DNA of 64,000 bases from Thiolinea disciformis DSM 14473 (GTDB taxonomy: Bacteria; Pseudomonadota; Gammaproteobacteria; Thiotrichales; Thiotrichaceae). This document shows positions 9,286 to 16,908 of this stretch, one piece after another. The notes under the pieces were generated by a model. The model had not been told where the DNA came from and searched no databases. It saw only the letters and a list, made by a program, of their open reading frames with translations. The translations under genes and the position numbers were made by a program. The stretch covers positions 1-64,000 of the forward strand of contig NZ_AQVE01000017.1 of the NCBI RefSeq assembly GCF_000371925.1. The letters run 5' to 3'. Position 1 is the stretch's first letter; the number at the start of each line of letters is the position of its first letter.

Positions 9286-9830
9286 CTAAGCGCCCTCACG
9301 GAGGATGCTACCGGCATAACATAGAGCGTTTTAGCATCGAGTGTGACGATTTTAACTTCTCGTCCCAGCTCGCAATCTGGCCCTGATATATGCCAATCAC
9401 GCCCATCAAGCACGATTTCCCCACGTCCATCAACGATAGGCTGGTTGAGTGTGATAATTTGGCCGACCAGATGTTGTTGCTCAATATTGCCAAACAAGCT
9501 TTTGAGGGTAGCCGGTAGTTCTAAGACGATAGGCGCTAAAAACACTAAGGCTATGGCTAATGGAAATTGCCAGAACCAGAAGTTATCTGGATTAAATAAC
9601 ATCATCAGCGCTGTCACGCCCATGCTAATGCCTGCCCATTTAGGCCAGTGTGCTTGGAGACTGCGCTTATACTTTGAAATTAGGCTGTCGGATTGACGAG
9701 CCTGTTCGGTTTGACGGAATAGAAAATATTGGAAACGCGCGCGTAGTTCACCACTACGAATACGCTCAAGCACATTATCCAACATGCCTTTAAAACCCTT
9801 AGGTTGTTGCTGATTTGCTTCCATCATCAT
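9282..9830 (-). CDS. NfeD-like membrane protein inside the T3SS operon
   Basis: A 182-residue protein with an N-terminal charged region, two membrane helices (about residues 66-108), and a C-terminal beta-rich domain. The C-terminal pattern G-Q-I then GRGEIVLDGRDWHISG, GREVKIV and LYVMPV is the OB-fold domain of NfeD proteins, which usually partner SPFH/flotillin proteins or membrane proteases. No SPFH partner is adjacent. Three consecutive ATG codons begin the gene, so the exact start is uncertain by two residues. It follows sctU by 88 bases and is coupled to the STAS gene. Its link to secretion is unexplained. Confidence 0.75.
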   Translation of the reverse strand: MMMEANQQQPKGFKGMLDNVLERIRSGELRARFQYFLFRQTEQARQSDSLISKYKRSLQAHWPKWAGISMGVTALMMLFNPDNFWFWQFPLAIALVFLAPIVLELPATLKSLFGNIEQQHLVGQIITLNQPIVDGRGEIVLDGRDWHISGPDCELGREVKIVTLDAKTLYVMPVASSVRALR

Positions 9831-9866
9831 AATTTTGCCATTACTTATTTGAGCTATAGTCGGCGA

Positions 9867-9898
9867 GCGTTATGCGTATCTAGGTTTTGTTATAACGC
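9867..9898 (-). other. Inverted repeat in the sctU / NfeD-like gap
   Basis: Arms GCGTTAT (9867-9873) and ATAACGC (9892-9898) are perfectly complementary with an 18-base loop. It lies in the largest gap of an otherwise tightly packed operon. It could be an operator, an mRNA processing or stability element, or chance; there is no T-run for a standard terminator. Confidence 0.35.
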
Positions 9899-9918
9899 CT
9901 TGAGTTGTAACGTGAGCA

Positions 9919-10965
9919 TTATCGTTTATTTGTATTACGCATGGCTTGTGCTACCCGATCAATGGTTATCTCTGGTATGTATAGATCGAGTTTACCGTGT
10001 TCGATGAGGTCGCTAACTAAGCGCGCATCACTGACAATAGGTACTTTCTCCATTTGGGCTATTTCTACCATCTTCCGTGCCATGGCTTCTTTGCCTATGG
10101 CGGCAATAATCGGCAATGGAGTAACGCCTTGTTCATAATGCAAGGCAATGGCTTGGCCTATATCAATGAGTAAAATTTTGGCGGTTTTAATTTTGCTTTG
10201 AATATCATTTTCGGCAATCTCGCGCCGAATACCTTGACGTGCACCACGCACATGTGGATCGCCAAACATTTCTTTCATTTCGCGCTTGACCTCTTCTTTG
10301 GTCATTTTTTGTTCTTTGGTGAACTGCGCTTTTTGGACGAGGTAATCCATGATGGCAATGACAATGACGATCGGTAAAATGATCATCATCAACTTACTAA
10401 GTAAGTCTTTATAAATGTTAAATTGGCATTCGACATTGCACTGACTCAAGTCATGTTGCAATTCCGCCATGCCCCAGCGAATGACAAAAAATAGCGCGAT
10501 CCCTGTCACAATGGTTTTGACTAAGGATAGACTGGTATTGACCAATTGTTTAACAGCGAAAATCCGTTTGGCGCCCGCCGCAGGATTCACTTTTTCCATA
10601 TTGGGTTTAACAGGATCTAGGGAAAAAAGTACACCGAATTGCACGATATTGCCTAAGATAGCCATAATGGCTAATAAGGCGACGAAGGGGAGCATAATAG
10701 TGGCTACGCCGACTTGCAGCATGATTTTGATGCTAGCGCTGAGCGCGACTTTGAAGTCCATGGTGTAAAGCTGGGTGATGAGGGTGAACATCTCAATCAG
10801 TTTGCCGATTAACCAATCACCCATAACCCAAAAATATAAAGCAGCGGTAAGCATAATAACCGCAGCAGGAAGGTCTTGGCTTTTGGCGACTTGCCCCTTT
10901 TTCTTCGCATCCTGAAGTTTCTTGGGGGTCGCGTCTTCGGTTTTTTCGCCGCTATCGCCGCTCAT
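9919..10965 (-). CDS. sctU: Type III secretion export switch protein SctU lacking the NPTH motif
   Basis: A 348-residue SctU/FlhB family protein: GEKTEDATPKKLQDAKKKGQ at the N-terminus, four membrane segments, then the cytoplasmic domain. In the family, autocleavage between Asn and Pro of NPTH changes secretion from early to later substrates. Here the aligned segment reads KILLIDIGQAIALHYEQG, so NPTH is replaced by DIGQ (residues 268-271) with one residue deleted, while TPLP and the rest of the domain are retained in frame. ATG 10965 is chosen because the conserved MSGDSGEKTED begins there; it overlaps sctT by 14 bases. Autocleavage should be impossible by the known mechanism. Confidence 0.93.
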   Translation of the reverse strand: MSGDSGEKTEDATPKKLQDAKKKGQVAKSQDLPAAVIMLTAALYFWVMGDWLIGKLIEMFTLITQLYTMDFKVALSASIKIMLQVGVATIMLPFVALLAIMAILGNIVQFGVLFSLDPVKPNMEKVNPAAGAKRIFAVKQLVNTSLSLVKTIVTGIALFFVIRWGMAELQHDLSQCNVECQFNIYKDLLSKLMMIILPIVIVIAIMDYLVQKAQFTKEQKMTKEEVKREMKEMFGDPHVRGARQGIRREIAENDIQSKIKTAKILLIDIGQAIALHYEQGVTPLPIIAAIGKEAMARKMVEIAQMEKVPIVSDARLVSDLIEHGKLDLYIPEITIDRVAQAMRNTNKR

Positions 10966-11746
10966 GGAGTAGAGTATCCAACAAGTGCAGTTGAGTTCCA
11001 AAACCTACAAAGCTTTCGCGTAGATAGTTGGCGATGACGCTAATGTAGATCACTAAAATTAAAAATACTAAAGCGGATTTAATCGGCATCGCGGCGGTAA
11101 AGATATTCATTTGAGGCAGATAACGCCCTACTAAGCCTAAGCCAAAATCAATTAAAAACATGATGCCAAGAAAAGGGCCGGAAATCAGTAATGTCGCATA
11201 TAGCAGTAAATCCAATTGCTTGAGAATTACTTTTAAGGCCTCTGGATTAAAAGTCGGGATAAACTCATTAATCGGCCATAGTTTGTAACTTTGCATGAGT
11301 ACTTCAAGTAGCATTAAAAAGCCGCCGCTGACGAATAAGATAGCAACGGCTAATTGACCAAAGAGGTTAGCCAGTGGTGAGGCCATGCCGCTTAAAGGCG
11401 CTGAGTAAAATAGTGCACTCATGGCACCCCGTTGCATGTCCATCACAAAGCCTGCACCACGCAAAGCCCAAAAGGGCAAGCTCATCATATACCCTAACAT
11501 CAGGCCGAGTATGGCTTCTTTGCTGACTAGAAATGCAATATAGGGAAAGTTTAGGGTGACATCTTTTACTTGTCCGTGCGTGAGCGGCACAATACACATT
11601 GCAACGGTTATCATGACACCATTGCGGATCATGGCAGGAAAGATGCGCTGCGCAAACATCGGTAGTACTGTAAAAGCGACTAAAATACGCGGCGATGTTA
11701 GAAACAGCGCTAAGTACCAAGTTTGAAAGTCGCCGATAATATCCAT
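10952..11746 (-). CDS. sctT: Type III secretion export gate protein SctT (FliR family)
   Basis: A 264-residue, highly hydrophobic inner-membrane protein with several helices, forming the export gate core with SctR and SctS. Length and the segments FWALRGAGFVMDMQRGAMSA and PFWALRG match the SctT/FliR family, in which this middle part is most conserved. The start at 11746 shares one base with the stop of sctS (TAATG), and its end overlaps sctU, as expected for a translationally coupled gate operon. Confidence 0.94.
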   Translation of the reverse strand: MDIIGDFQTWYLALFLTSPRILVAFTVLPMFAQRIFPAMIRNGVMITVAMCIVPLTHGQVKDVTLNFPYIAFLVSKEAILGLMLGYMMSLPFWALRGAGFVMDMQRGAMSALFYSAPLSGMASPLANLFGQLAVAILFVSGGFLMLLEVLMQSYKLWPINEFIPTFNPEALKVILKQLDLLLYATLLISGPFLGIMFLIDFGLGLVGRYLPQMNIFTAAMPIKSALVFLILVIYISVIANYLRESFVGFGTQLHLLDTLLHERR

Positions 11747-12018
11747 TATTGTGCGTTCGACGTGGCGACTTGGTCGAAAATGCTCACCGTATATTTATAG
11801 AGCTCAGGCCCCATCCAACTCACTGTTAAGGCGAGTGCTGCAATAACGGCCACCATCTTAAAACCGTGCGGCAAGGTTTGTTCCTGAATAGAGGTCAACG
11901 CCTGTATCAAACCAATGACTAAGCCAACAATGGTGGCGGCAAGAATGGCAGGCATAGACATATACAACACTAGCTGTACAGCTTGGGTGGTGAAATGTAA
12001 TAAGTTTGTTTCATTCAT
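11746..12018 (-). CDS. sctS: Type III secretion export gate protein SctS (FliQ family)
   Basis: A 90-residue protein with two membrane helices separated by the conserved loop GLVIGLIQALTSIQEQTLPHGFK, the signature of SctS/FliQ, which wraps the SctR-SctT gate as a helical hairpin. The ATG at 12018 is preferred over an upstream in-frame start at 12060 since it overlaps the sctR stop as TAATG and gives the family's usual length. It is coupled to sctT at the other end by the same TAATG arrangement. Confidence 0.94.
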   Translation of the reverse strand: MNETNLLHFTTQAVQLVLYMSMPAILAATIVGLVIGLIQALTSIQEQTLPHGFKMVAVIAALALTVSWMGPELYKYTVSIFDQVATSNAQ

Positions 12019-12674
12019 TAGCCATAACTCATTAATAAGCCATGTAAGAGACGTGACCAACCATCCACTAATACAAATAAAAGTAACTTAACCGGCAAGG
12101 CTATCCCCATGGGTGAAACCATCATCATCCCCAGTGACATCAAGATATTCGATACGATTAAGTCGATAATCACGAAAGGTAGATAAATCAAAAAGCCAAT
12201 CTGAAATGCAGTCGTTAGTTCACTGATGAGGAAGGCGGGAATCAGTACCAATAAATGACGATCATTCACGTCTCTAGCGTATTTTTCTGGCCAAAGTTTT
12301 TTGGTAGTGTCAATAAAAAAATCACGTTCAGCTTGTGAAGAGTGTAAGGCAAGAAAGTCTTGTAAGGGTTTGGCGCTGTTAGATACCGCATCGACAAATG
12401 CTGGATTTTTTATGTCGGTTAGCTCGACGCCATAAGACTCGAAGTTTTTATACATCTCCATCCCAATGGGCGCCATGATGTAAATAGTCAGAATAATCGC
12501 GATACCACTAATCGCCATATTCGGTGGTTCTTGTTGTAAACCCAAGGCACTACGCGTTAATTGCATTACCACCACTAATTTGACGAAAGAGCTGGTCAGA
12601 ATAGCAATGAAAGGAGCAAGTCCTAATAGGCTCATCAGCCCCATCAGGAGTATTGGATTTGGATAGGACTCCAT
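12018..12674 (-). CDS. sctR: Type III secretion export gate protein SctR (FliP family)
   Basis: A 218-residue gate core protein with the FliP/SctR hallmarks: SSFVKLVVVMQLTRSALGLQ near the N-terminus, LLVLIPAFLISELTTAFQIG, and near the C-terminus SNILMSLGMMMVSP followed by PVKLLLFVLVDGW. Five SctR subunits form the pore with SctT and SctS. Length equals that of the well-studied homologues. The gene follows sctQ by 6 bases and leads into sctS by a one-base overlap. Confidence 0.96.
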   Translation of the reverse strand: MESYPNPILLMGLMSLLGLAPFIAILTSSFVKLVVVMQLTRSALGLQQEPPNMAISGIAIILTIYIMAPIGMEMYKNFESYGVELTDIKNPAFVDAVSNSAKPLQDFLALHSSQAERDFFIDTTKKLWPEKYARDVNDRHLLVLIPAFLISELTTAFQIGFLIYLPFVIIDLIVSNILMSLGMMMVSPMGIALPVKLLLFVLVDGWSRLLHGLLMSYG

Positions 12675-12680
12675 GTGACC

Positions 12681-13754
12681 TCAACTCGTTCTTGAGCGTG
12701 TACCGAATAAACTTAAAATGCGCACACCAATGCGCCCACTGACATCCACCAGTTCACCTGTGCCAATTAACTTGTTCTGGGCGCGGATTTGCACAACCTC
12801 AGGTAATGCTTGTGGTAAATCAATCACATAGCCAGGGCGTAATTGTTTAACCTCGTTAAACGACAAGCCTTTTTGTCCCAAGTCAAAAGATAGCTGTACA
12901 GGTATTTGATTGATTTGATTGATATTCTGCTTATTTTCTTGGTCAGCCATATTAATCCAGTCCGTTGTTATAGTCAGATTACGATTCGGTTCGGTTGCCA
13001 AGCGTGCATGGCAATATAAATGTGGACTAAAGCGCAGGCGTAATTCACCTTCCGTATGAAACGCCGTTTCATCCACTAAAATGACATCGGATACCGCTAA
13101 GTTATTGATGTCTTGGATCGGGACATAGCTGGCACCGATTTCTAAAAAGGTCTCGGTTTCAAGCTGTTGCCAAGCTTCATTTGAATCACTCGGCCATAAG
13201 CGCATACGCTCTTGTAATAAAGGGTAGAGCTTCTCTTCCAACATTAATAAGCCGCTTAGTAAACGCGTATTATCAGGGCGTGGATCTTGTAAAGGGCGTT
13301 CGGTCAGTTCGAAGGTCAGCGGTAAGGTATATAAGCGATTATTGAGCTCCGCTGATAAGGACTGTACGCGAATTTTTACCCCTAAAGTCGCTTCGGCTAT
13401 ATTTAATAAGGGGTCTAACGCATTTTCAGTTAAGGCAATTCCCAGGTTTTCAGGTAAACGCGTTAACATGCCTTCTGGAATAAATGTACGAATATGATCA
13501 ACTAAAGGCCAATCCGATAGCCATAAGCCAGCCGTTGAATCGCCAAGCCCCAAGGTCATGGAGATCGGATAAATTAAGGGTTGTTGTGCATGAGCTCCGG
13601 GCAATAATTGGAAGTGCATCACCTTGGTGTCAGCTACAGGAAAGGCTATCGCTTGCGTTTTATTAACCAGTAAATTATTGAAACGCACCGCTGCTGCTGA
13701 CCACACAGGCGGATGATAGGGTTTAAGTTGTATCCGGCGACGATCATCGTTCAT
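12681..13754 (-). CDS. sctQ: Type III secretion C-ring / sorting platform protein SctQ
   Basis: A 357-residue protein. The C-terminal 75 residues (IPVQLSFDLGQKGLSFNEV, LRPGYVIDLP, then ELVDVSGRIGVRIL) form a SpoA domain typical of SctQ/FliN, and another SpoA-like region lies before it; the N-terminal half is divergent, as usual in this family. SctQ builds the pods under the export gate that load substrates. It is the first gene of the minus-strand operon. An internal start producing a short C-terminal SctQ product is common in this family, but I could not identify one clearly. Confidence 0.9.
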   Translation of the reverse strand: MNDDRRRIQLKPYHPPVWSAAAVRFNNLLVNKTQAIAFPVADTKVMHFQLLPGAHAQQPLIYPISMTLGLGDSTAGLWLSDWPLVDHIRTFIPEGMLTRLPENLGIALTENALDPLLNIAEATLGVKIRVQSLSAELNNRLYTLPLTFELTERPLQDPRPDNTRLLSGLLMLEEKLYPLLQERMRLWPSDSNEAWQQLETETFLEIGASYVPIQDINNLAVSDVILVDETAFHTEGELRLRFSPHLYCHARLATEPNRNLTITTDWINMADQENKQNINQINQIPVQLSFDLGQKGLSFNEVKQLRPGYVIDLPQALPEVVQIRAQNKLIGTGELVDVSGRIGVRILSLFGTRSRTS

Positions 13755-14202
13755 TGGTTATTTTTCTTATTCTCTAATGGACGCGCCCAACAGTTAGCGG
13801 CACACAACACAGCCCAGTTGCCACCCAAGGGTTATTACTCGTAAATGTTTTATCTAAACATTATTTATAAATGAATTTTATAGACTCTCTCAAGCTGGTG
13901 CAAGTGACCAAGTCTATGCTAGTGATAGCTTAAGGGTTTCAAGCCGACTGCTTGCTTAAGCTCACACACTAATTGAATAAGATTATTTTTAGCTAAGCTA
14001 AAGGACTATTCCGATAAGCGGCTGTGTTTGGCTGATGGAGAAATTAGAGTTGGTAAGGTGGAGCGCGTATATTCGAAATAGTTAAGACTTAAACAGCAAA
14101 ACTGCGGCTACTCAGGTTTTTTAGCGCGTTCATCAACGCCTATGTCGACGTATAATTGGTGTTTATGAAATCATTAACTCAATAAATAATTCTTCGGTTG
14201 AA
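13755..14202. other. Divergent regulatory region between the two T3SS operons
   Basis: 448 bases without a gene separate sctQ (minus) from the secretin-like gene (plus). The region is AT-rich near both ends. A perfect TATAAT for the plus operon lies at 14151-14156. On the sctQ side the AT-rich block at 13845-13890 probably holds the opposing promoter, but no clear hexamer pair stands out. No HrpL-type, sigma-54 or PIP-box type motif was recognised. Confidence 0.6.
14151..14156 (+). promoter_or_regulatory. Candidate -10 box for the plus-strand T3SS operon
   Basis: The sequence is a perfect TATAAT about 47 bases before the ATG of the secretin-like gene. The -35 region around 14128-14133 is poor compared with TTGACA, which would suit a promoter needing an activator. 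The transcription start would be near 14163, giving a leader of about 40 bases. Confidence 0.45.
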
Positions 14203-14859
14203 ATGACCATGTTGAAACGAATCATACTACCGTTGTTACTGGTAGTGTCACCCATCAGTAGCGCTGCACCCTTAATGTGGGAGTCGAAAAATTACTCTCA
14301 CTTTTCGGATCAAGAGCCACTGTCCGATATGTTGCAAACTCTAGCAGCGGTAGAGCATACCCCTGTAGTGGTTAGCCCGAAGATTAAAGAAGTTGTAAGT
14401 TTACATTATAAAAAACGTGCGCCTATCGACATCTTTAAAGAACTCGCCAAAACCTATGGTTTAATATGGTTCTTTGATGGCGAAACTTTATATATCTATA
14501 AAGAAACGGAAGCGCAACGTGGTTCAGTTAGTTTGAAAAAAATGTCGCCTGATGAGTTTACCGCAGCCCTAAAGCGCTTGAAAATGCTAGACGAACAATA
14601 TCATTGGGAAGTGTCCGCTGTGGATAATGTTATCTACTTTACTGGCCCAGAACGTTTCGTCAGTTCGGTACTAGAGATGGCCAAAATGATGGATGACAAA
14701 GACAACAAAGGTCGTACCCAAGTTTATAAATGGGTCGATGGCAAAGGTCACGTCAATTACAGCAACGAACGTCCTGTGGATGTAGTCGATTCGAAAAAAG
14801 ATGTAAGCACGAAAGATCGTTTTCCTGGTTTTGATGTTGTGGACATCATTAACCGCTAG
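14203..14859 (+). CDS. Secretin-like periplasmic protein: N0-N1 domains of SctC with a DUF4124-like tail, no pore
   Basis: A 218-residue protein with a signal peptide (about residues 1-21). Residues about 25-100 match the N0 domain of T3SS secretins, with PLSDMLQTLAAVEHTPVVVSP and LAKTYGLIWFFDGETLYIYK, and residues about 105-165 match N1 (WEVSAVDNVIYFTGPERFV). The protein ends without N2/N3 or the secretin barrel. Instead VYKWVDGKGHVNYSNERP (about residues 174-191) resembles the DUF4124 motif of small envelope proteins. It is the first gene of the operon before sctD, the place where sctC commonly sits. There is no in-frame continuation, so this looks like a designed short protein. It may dock on SctD and SctJ and recruit a separate secretin or replace it. 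Confidence 0.82.
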   Translation: MTMLKRIILPLLLVVSPISSAAPLMWESKNYSHFSDQEPLSDMLQTLAAVEHTPVVVSPKIKEVVSLHYKKRAPIDIFKELAKTYGLIWFFDGETLYIYKETEAQRGSVSLKKMSPDEFTAALKRLKMLDEQYHWEVSAVDNVIYFTGPERFVSSVLEMAKMMDDKDNKGRTQVYKWVDGKGHVNYSNERPVDVVDSKKDVSTKDRFPGFDVVDIINR

Positions 14860-14918
14860 ATCCGGAATCTGGTGTGGATTCAGGTAGCAACTAATATTAA
14901 CTAAAAGCACATGCAACC

Positions 14919-16262
14919 ATGACGACTCAGCATACGCCGTATTTATTAAAGGTGGTAAGTGGCAGTAACTCTGGGGCTTTAGTCCGCCTCAAAGTGGGTG
15001 AACTGGTCATTGGCCGCTCCATGGCTAGCGATATTATTCTTCATGATGAAGGTATCGCGGATCTGCATGCCAAGCTAAAAGTTAACGAGGATCTGATTAT
15101 CCTTGAGGCACTAGCTGAACCTATTCAAATTGATGGCAGGCCGATGACGACTAAAGAGGTCGCGCTTAAACCTTATGAAGCAGTTACCTTAGGTGGAAGT
15201 GTTGAATTTTTCATTGCGGATGTGCGTAAACCAGGTGGGCGGCGTGCGGATGGCCCTTACCCAGAAACAGGTCCAGCTATTACACCGGCGGAACGTGCTA
15301 GTCTTAATGCAGGCACTTTAAGTCGTGATAAAGCAGCACAACAGCGTGCGAAAGCCAAAAAAAGTGGCAGTGCTGGTGGAAAAGTTTGGTTTTTATTAGG
15401 TTTGGGTTTATTGGTTGTAGCGAATTTACTGTTTTTTAAGCCTTTTATCGGAAACTTTGCAGAGAAAATAGGTCTGCGTGAGACTAATCAGCAAAGAGCA
15501 GAGAGTGTGTTAGATACCTTGAAAACAGAGGGATTAACCGTAACACGTGAGCGCGATGGACGCGCAGTGATTAGTGGTTATGTCGATAGTCGAGCCCAAA
15601 AAACCGATTTAATGAATCAAGCGATGAAAGCTGGCGAAGATATCAATTATCGCATCTGGGTGCGACAAGATTTGGTGGATGGCGCGGAGCGTGTTGCACG
15701 TGCCTTGGGTCAGCCGGATTTACATTTCAAAAGTATTGAGCAAGGTAAGTTAGCGGCCAATGGTTATGTGAGCAGCGAAGAAGATTGGGCGCGGATTAAA
15801 ACGAATATTATGCGTGATGTTAGTGGTATTCAGGCTATTGATGATATTGCGGTACAAACGCTTATAAAACGTAAAGATGCACTGGTGCAGTTTGTCGATA
15901 AAAAGGGGCTGTCCAGCCGCGTTAAAGTTACTATAGATCGTGACCGTATTAGAGTCGACGGTGAACTAACTCAAGCTGAGCTAGCAAACTGGTCTACTAT
16001 TTATCAAGAATTTGTTGCGGAATACGGTGTAGGCCCAGCAATGATTGAAAATCTCCAAGATGCTCGTTCACGTATTAAATTGGCGATTAGAAGTGTGAGT
16101 GTGGGAGAAACTCCCTTCTTAGTATCCAAAGATGGTAAGAAGTATATGGAAGGTTCTAGTTTAGGTAATGATTATTTTATAAAGAAAATTACACCAGACC
16201 AGATACTACTTACAAATAATGGTATTGAAATATCTATTCCTTATGGTGCAGAGAGTAACTAA
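14919..16262 (+). CDS. sctD: Type III secretion inner-membrane ring protein SctD
   Basis: A 447-residue bitopic protein. An N-terminal cytoplasmic FHA domain (residues about 8-105) keeps GRSMASDIILHDEGIADLHA, the phosphopeptide-loop region; a linker and one membrane helix (about 155-173) follow, then periplasmic ring-building (BON-like) modules and a C-terminal domain ending in KYMEGSSLGNDYFIKKI. This is the outer component of the inner-membrane ring, with its cytoplasmic domain touching the sorting platform. Its stop overlaps the next gene as TAATG. The FHA GR and Ser are kept more fully than in Yersinia YscD, so phosphothreonine binding is possible but unproven. Confidence 0.92.
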   Translation: MTTQHTPYLLKVVSGSNSGALVRLKVGELVIGRSMASDIILHDEGIADLHAKLKVNEDLIILEALAEPIQIDGRPMTTKEVALKPYEAVTLGGSVEFFIADVRKPGGRRADGPYPETGPAITPAERASLNAGTLSRDKAAQQRAKAKKSGSAGGKVWFLLGLGLLVVANLLFFKPFIGNFAEKIGLRETNQQRAESVLDTLKTEGLTVTRERDGRAVISGYVDSRAQKTDLMNQAMKAGEDINYRIWVRQDLVDGAERVARALGQPDLHFKSIEQGKLAANGYVSSEEDWARIKTNIMRDVSGIQAIDDIAVQTLIKRKDALVQFVDKKGLSSRVKVTIDRDRIRVDGELTQAELANWSTIYQEFVAEYGVGPAMIENLQDARSRIKLAIRSVSVGETPFLVSKDGKKYMEGSSLGNDYFIKKITPDQILLTNNGIEISIPYGAESN

Positions 16263-16471
16263 TGATTTTACAAATAGAAGAAAACCTTAGAAACGATGTT
16301 TCAGGTATATATAAAAATGAACTTTTAGAAAAGTTTAGTCAAGTTGCTTCACAAGTGCGGGCTGAGTTAAACCAAGGTGTGGATCCAGTGCAATATGAGA
16401 AGCTAAACAAATTTCTGTATGCGCTCGAGGCCGGTTCTGAAGTAGTTGAATTGGTTTGGGCAAATAAGTAG
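16262..16471 (+). CDS. YscE-like needle co-chaperone
   Basis: A 69-residue, two-helix protein. The beginning LQIEENLRNDV and the later QYEKLNKFLYALEAGSEVVE have the same layout as YscE/PscE/SsaE, which pair with YscG/PscG to hold the needle subunit in the cytoplasm. The start overlaps the sctD stop by one base. The call rests on modest similarity plus position: it is followed by a needle-like gene and then a YscG-like TPR gene, the E-F-G order of the known ternary complex. Confidence 0.7.
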   Translation: MILQIEENLRNDVSGIYKNELLEKFSQVASQVRAELNQGVDPVQYEKLNKFLYALEAGSEVVELVWANK

Positions 16472-16516
16472 TACCAGTTAGGTAGCAAACGCACTGCCTT
16501 TCATGGTGTTAAAAAG

Positions 16517-16548
16517 AATCCCTGCGTTTGGTGCCATGCATCGGGATT
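16517..16548 (+). promoter_or_regulatory. Stem-loop in the leader of the needle gene
   Basis: AATCCC (16517-16522) pairs with GGGATT (16543-16548) ahead of the TAGGAG ribosome binding site of the needle gene. It could stabilise or gate translation of the needle mRNA; there is no T-run for termination. Confidence 0.3.
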
Positions 16549-16576
16549 TATAAGCTTAATTAGGAGATTCAATAAA

Positions 16577-16801
16577 ATGTCAGCAGCAATCGATTCAGGT
16601 TCAAGTTCATTATCAAGCAATATGGCAGATGCTTCAGCAAGAATGCAACAAATGCAATCACAAGCGCTTGAGCAGCAACAACAATTAGTCCAAATGAACC
16701 AACAGTTCTCTATGGACAGTGCTGTAATGGAGATGGAAGCCTCTATCACCAATAAAATGAAGAGTATCATTCAGACTATTTCACGTAATATGTCTCAGTA
16801 A
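16577..16801 (+). CDS. sctF: Probable type III secretion needle subunit SctF
   Basis: A 74-residue protein of needle-subunit size, rich in Ser, Met and Gln, with no Cys or Trp and no signal peptide. It predicts two helices broken near the middle, and the end MKSIIQTISRNMSQ resembles the C-terminal helix that packs in the needle lumen. The gene lies between YscE-like and YscG-like genes, which encode its expected chaperones, and has a strong ribosome binding site (TAGGAG) of its own. Sequence identity to known needles looks low, so an alternative small secreted component cannot be ruled out. Confidence 0.68.
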   Translation: MSAAIDSGSSSLSSNMADASARMQQMQSQALEQQQQLVQMNQQFSMDSAVMEMEASITNKMKSIIQTISRNMSQ

Positions 16802-16813
16802 TGACACTAAATT

Positions 16814-16874
16814 ATGGCGCTTGGTCGTGAGACTAAGTGCCATATCAGTTGGCACTATGTTTAGGCATAGTGCC
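16814..16874 (+). terminator. Two stem-loops after the needle gene (attenuator or mRNA 3' stabiliser)
   Basis: The first stem has arms 16814-16822 and 16835-16843 with one G-U pair. The second is a perfect 9-bp stem GGCACTATG / CATAGTGCC (16851-16859 and 16866-16874) with a 6-base loop. No long T-run follows, so it is more likely to protect or process the needle message, or cause partial termination, so that the needle subunit is made in excess of the downstream genes. Confidence 0.5.
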
Positions 16875-16908
16875 ATTATTCCTTAATAAATTTAATAAAG
16901 TGAAAATA

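Noticed and set aside
10153-10164. Loss of NPTH in SctU as a frameshift or sequencing error
   Set aside because: Family similarity continues in the same frame on both sides of the changed segment, so a simple indel error would not explain it.
5033-13754. Minus-strand export genes as a flagellar system
   Set aside because: The divergent operon holds SctJ with lipobox, FHA-type SctD, needle and inner rod genes and an SctC-type N0-N1 protein, and no flagellar rod, hook or flagellin gene is present.
14203-14859. Secretin-like gene as a frameshifted full-length sctC
   Set aside because: The sequence after the stop goes straight into the sctD gene after 59 bases; there is no room for, or trace of, a barrel in any frame.
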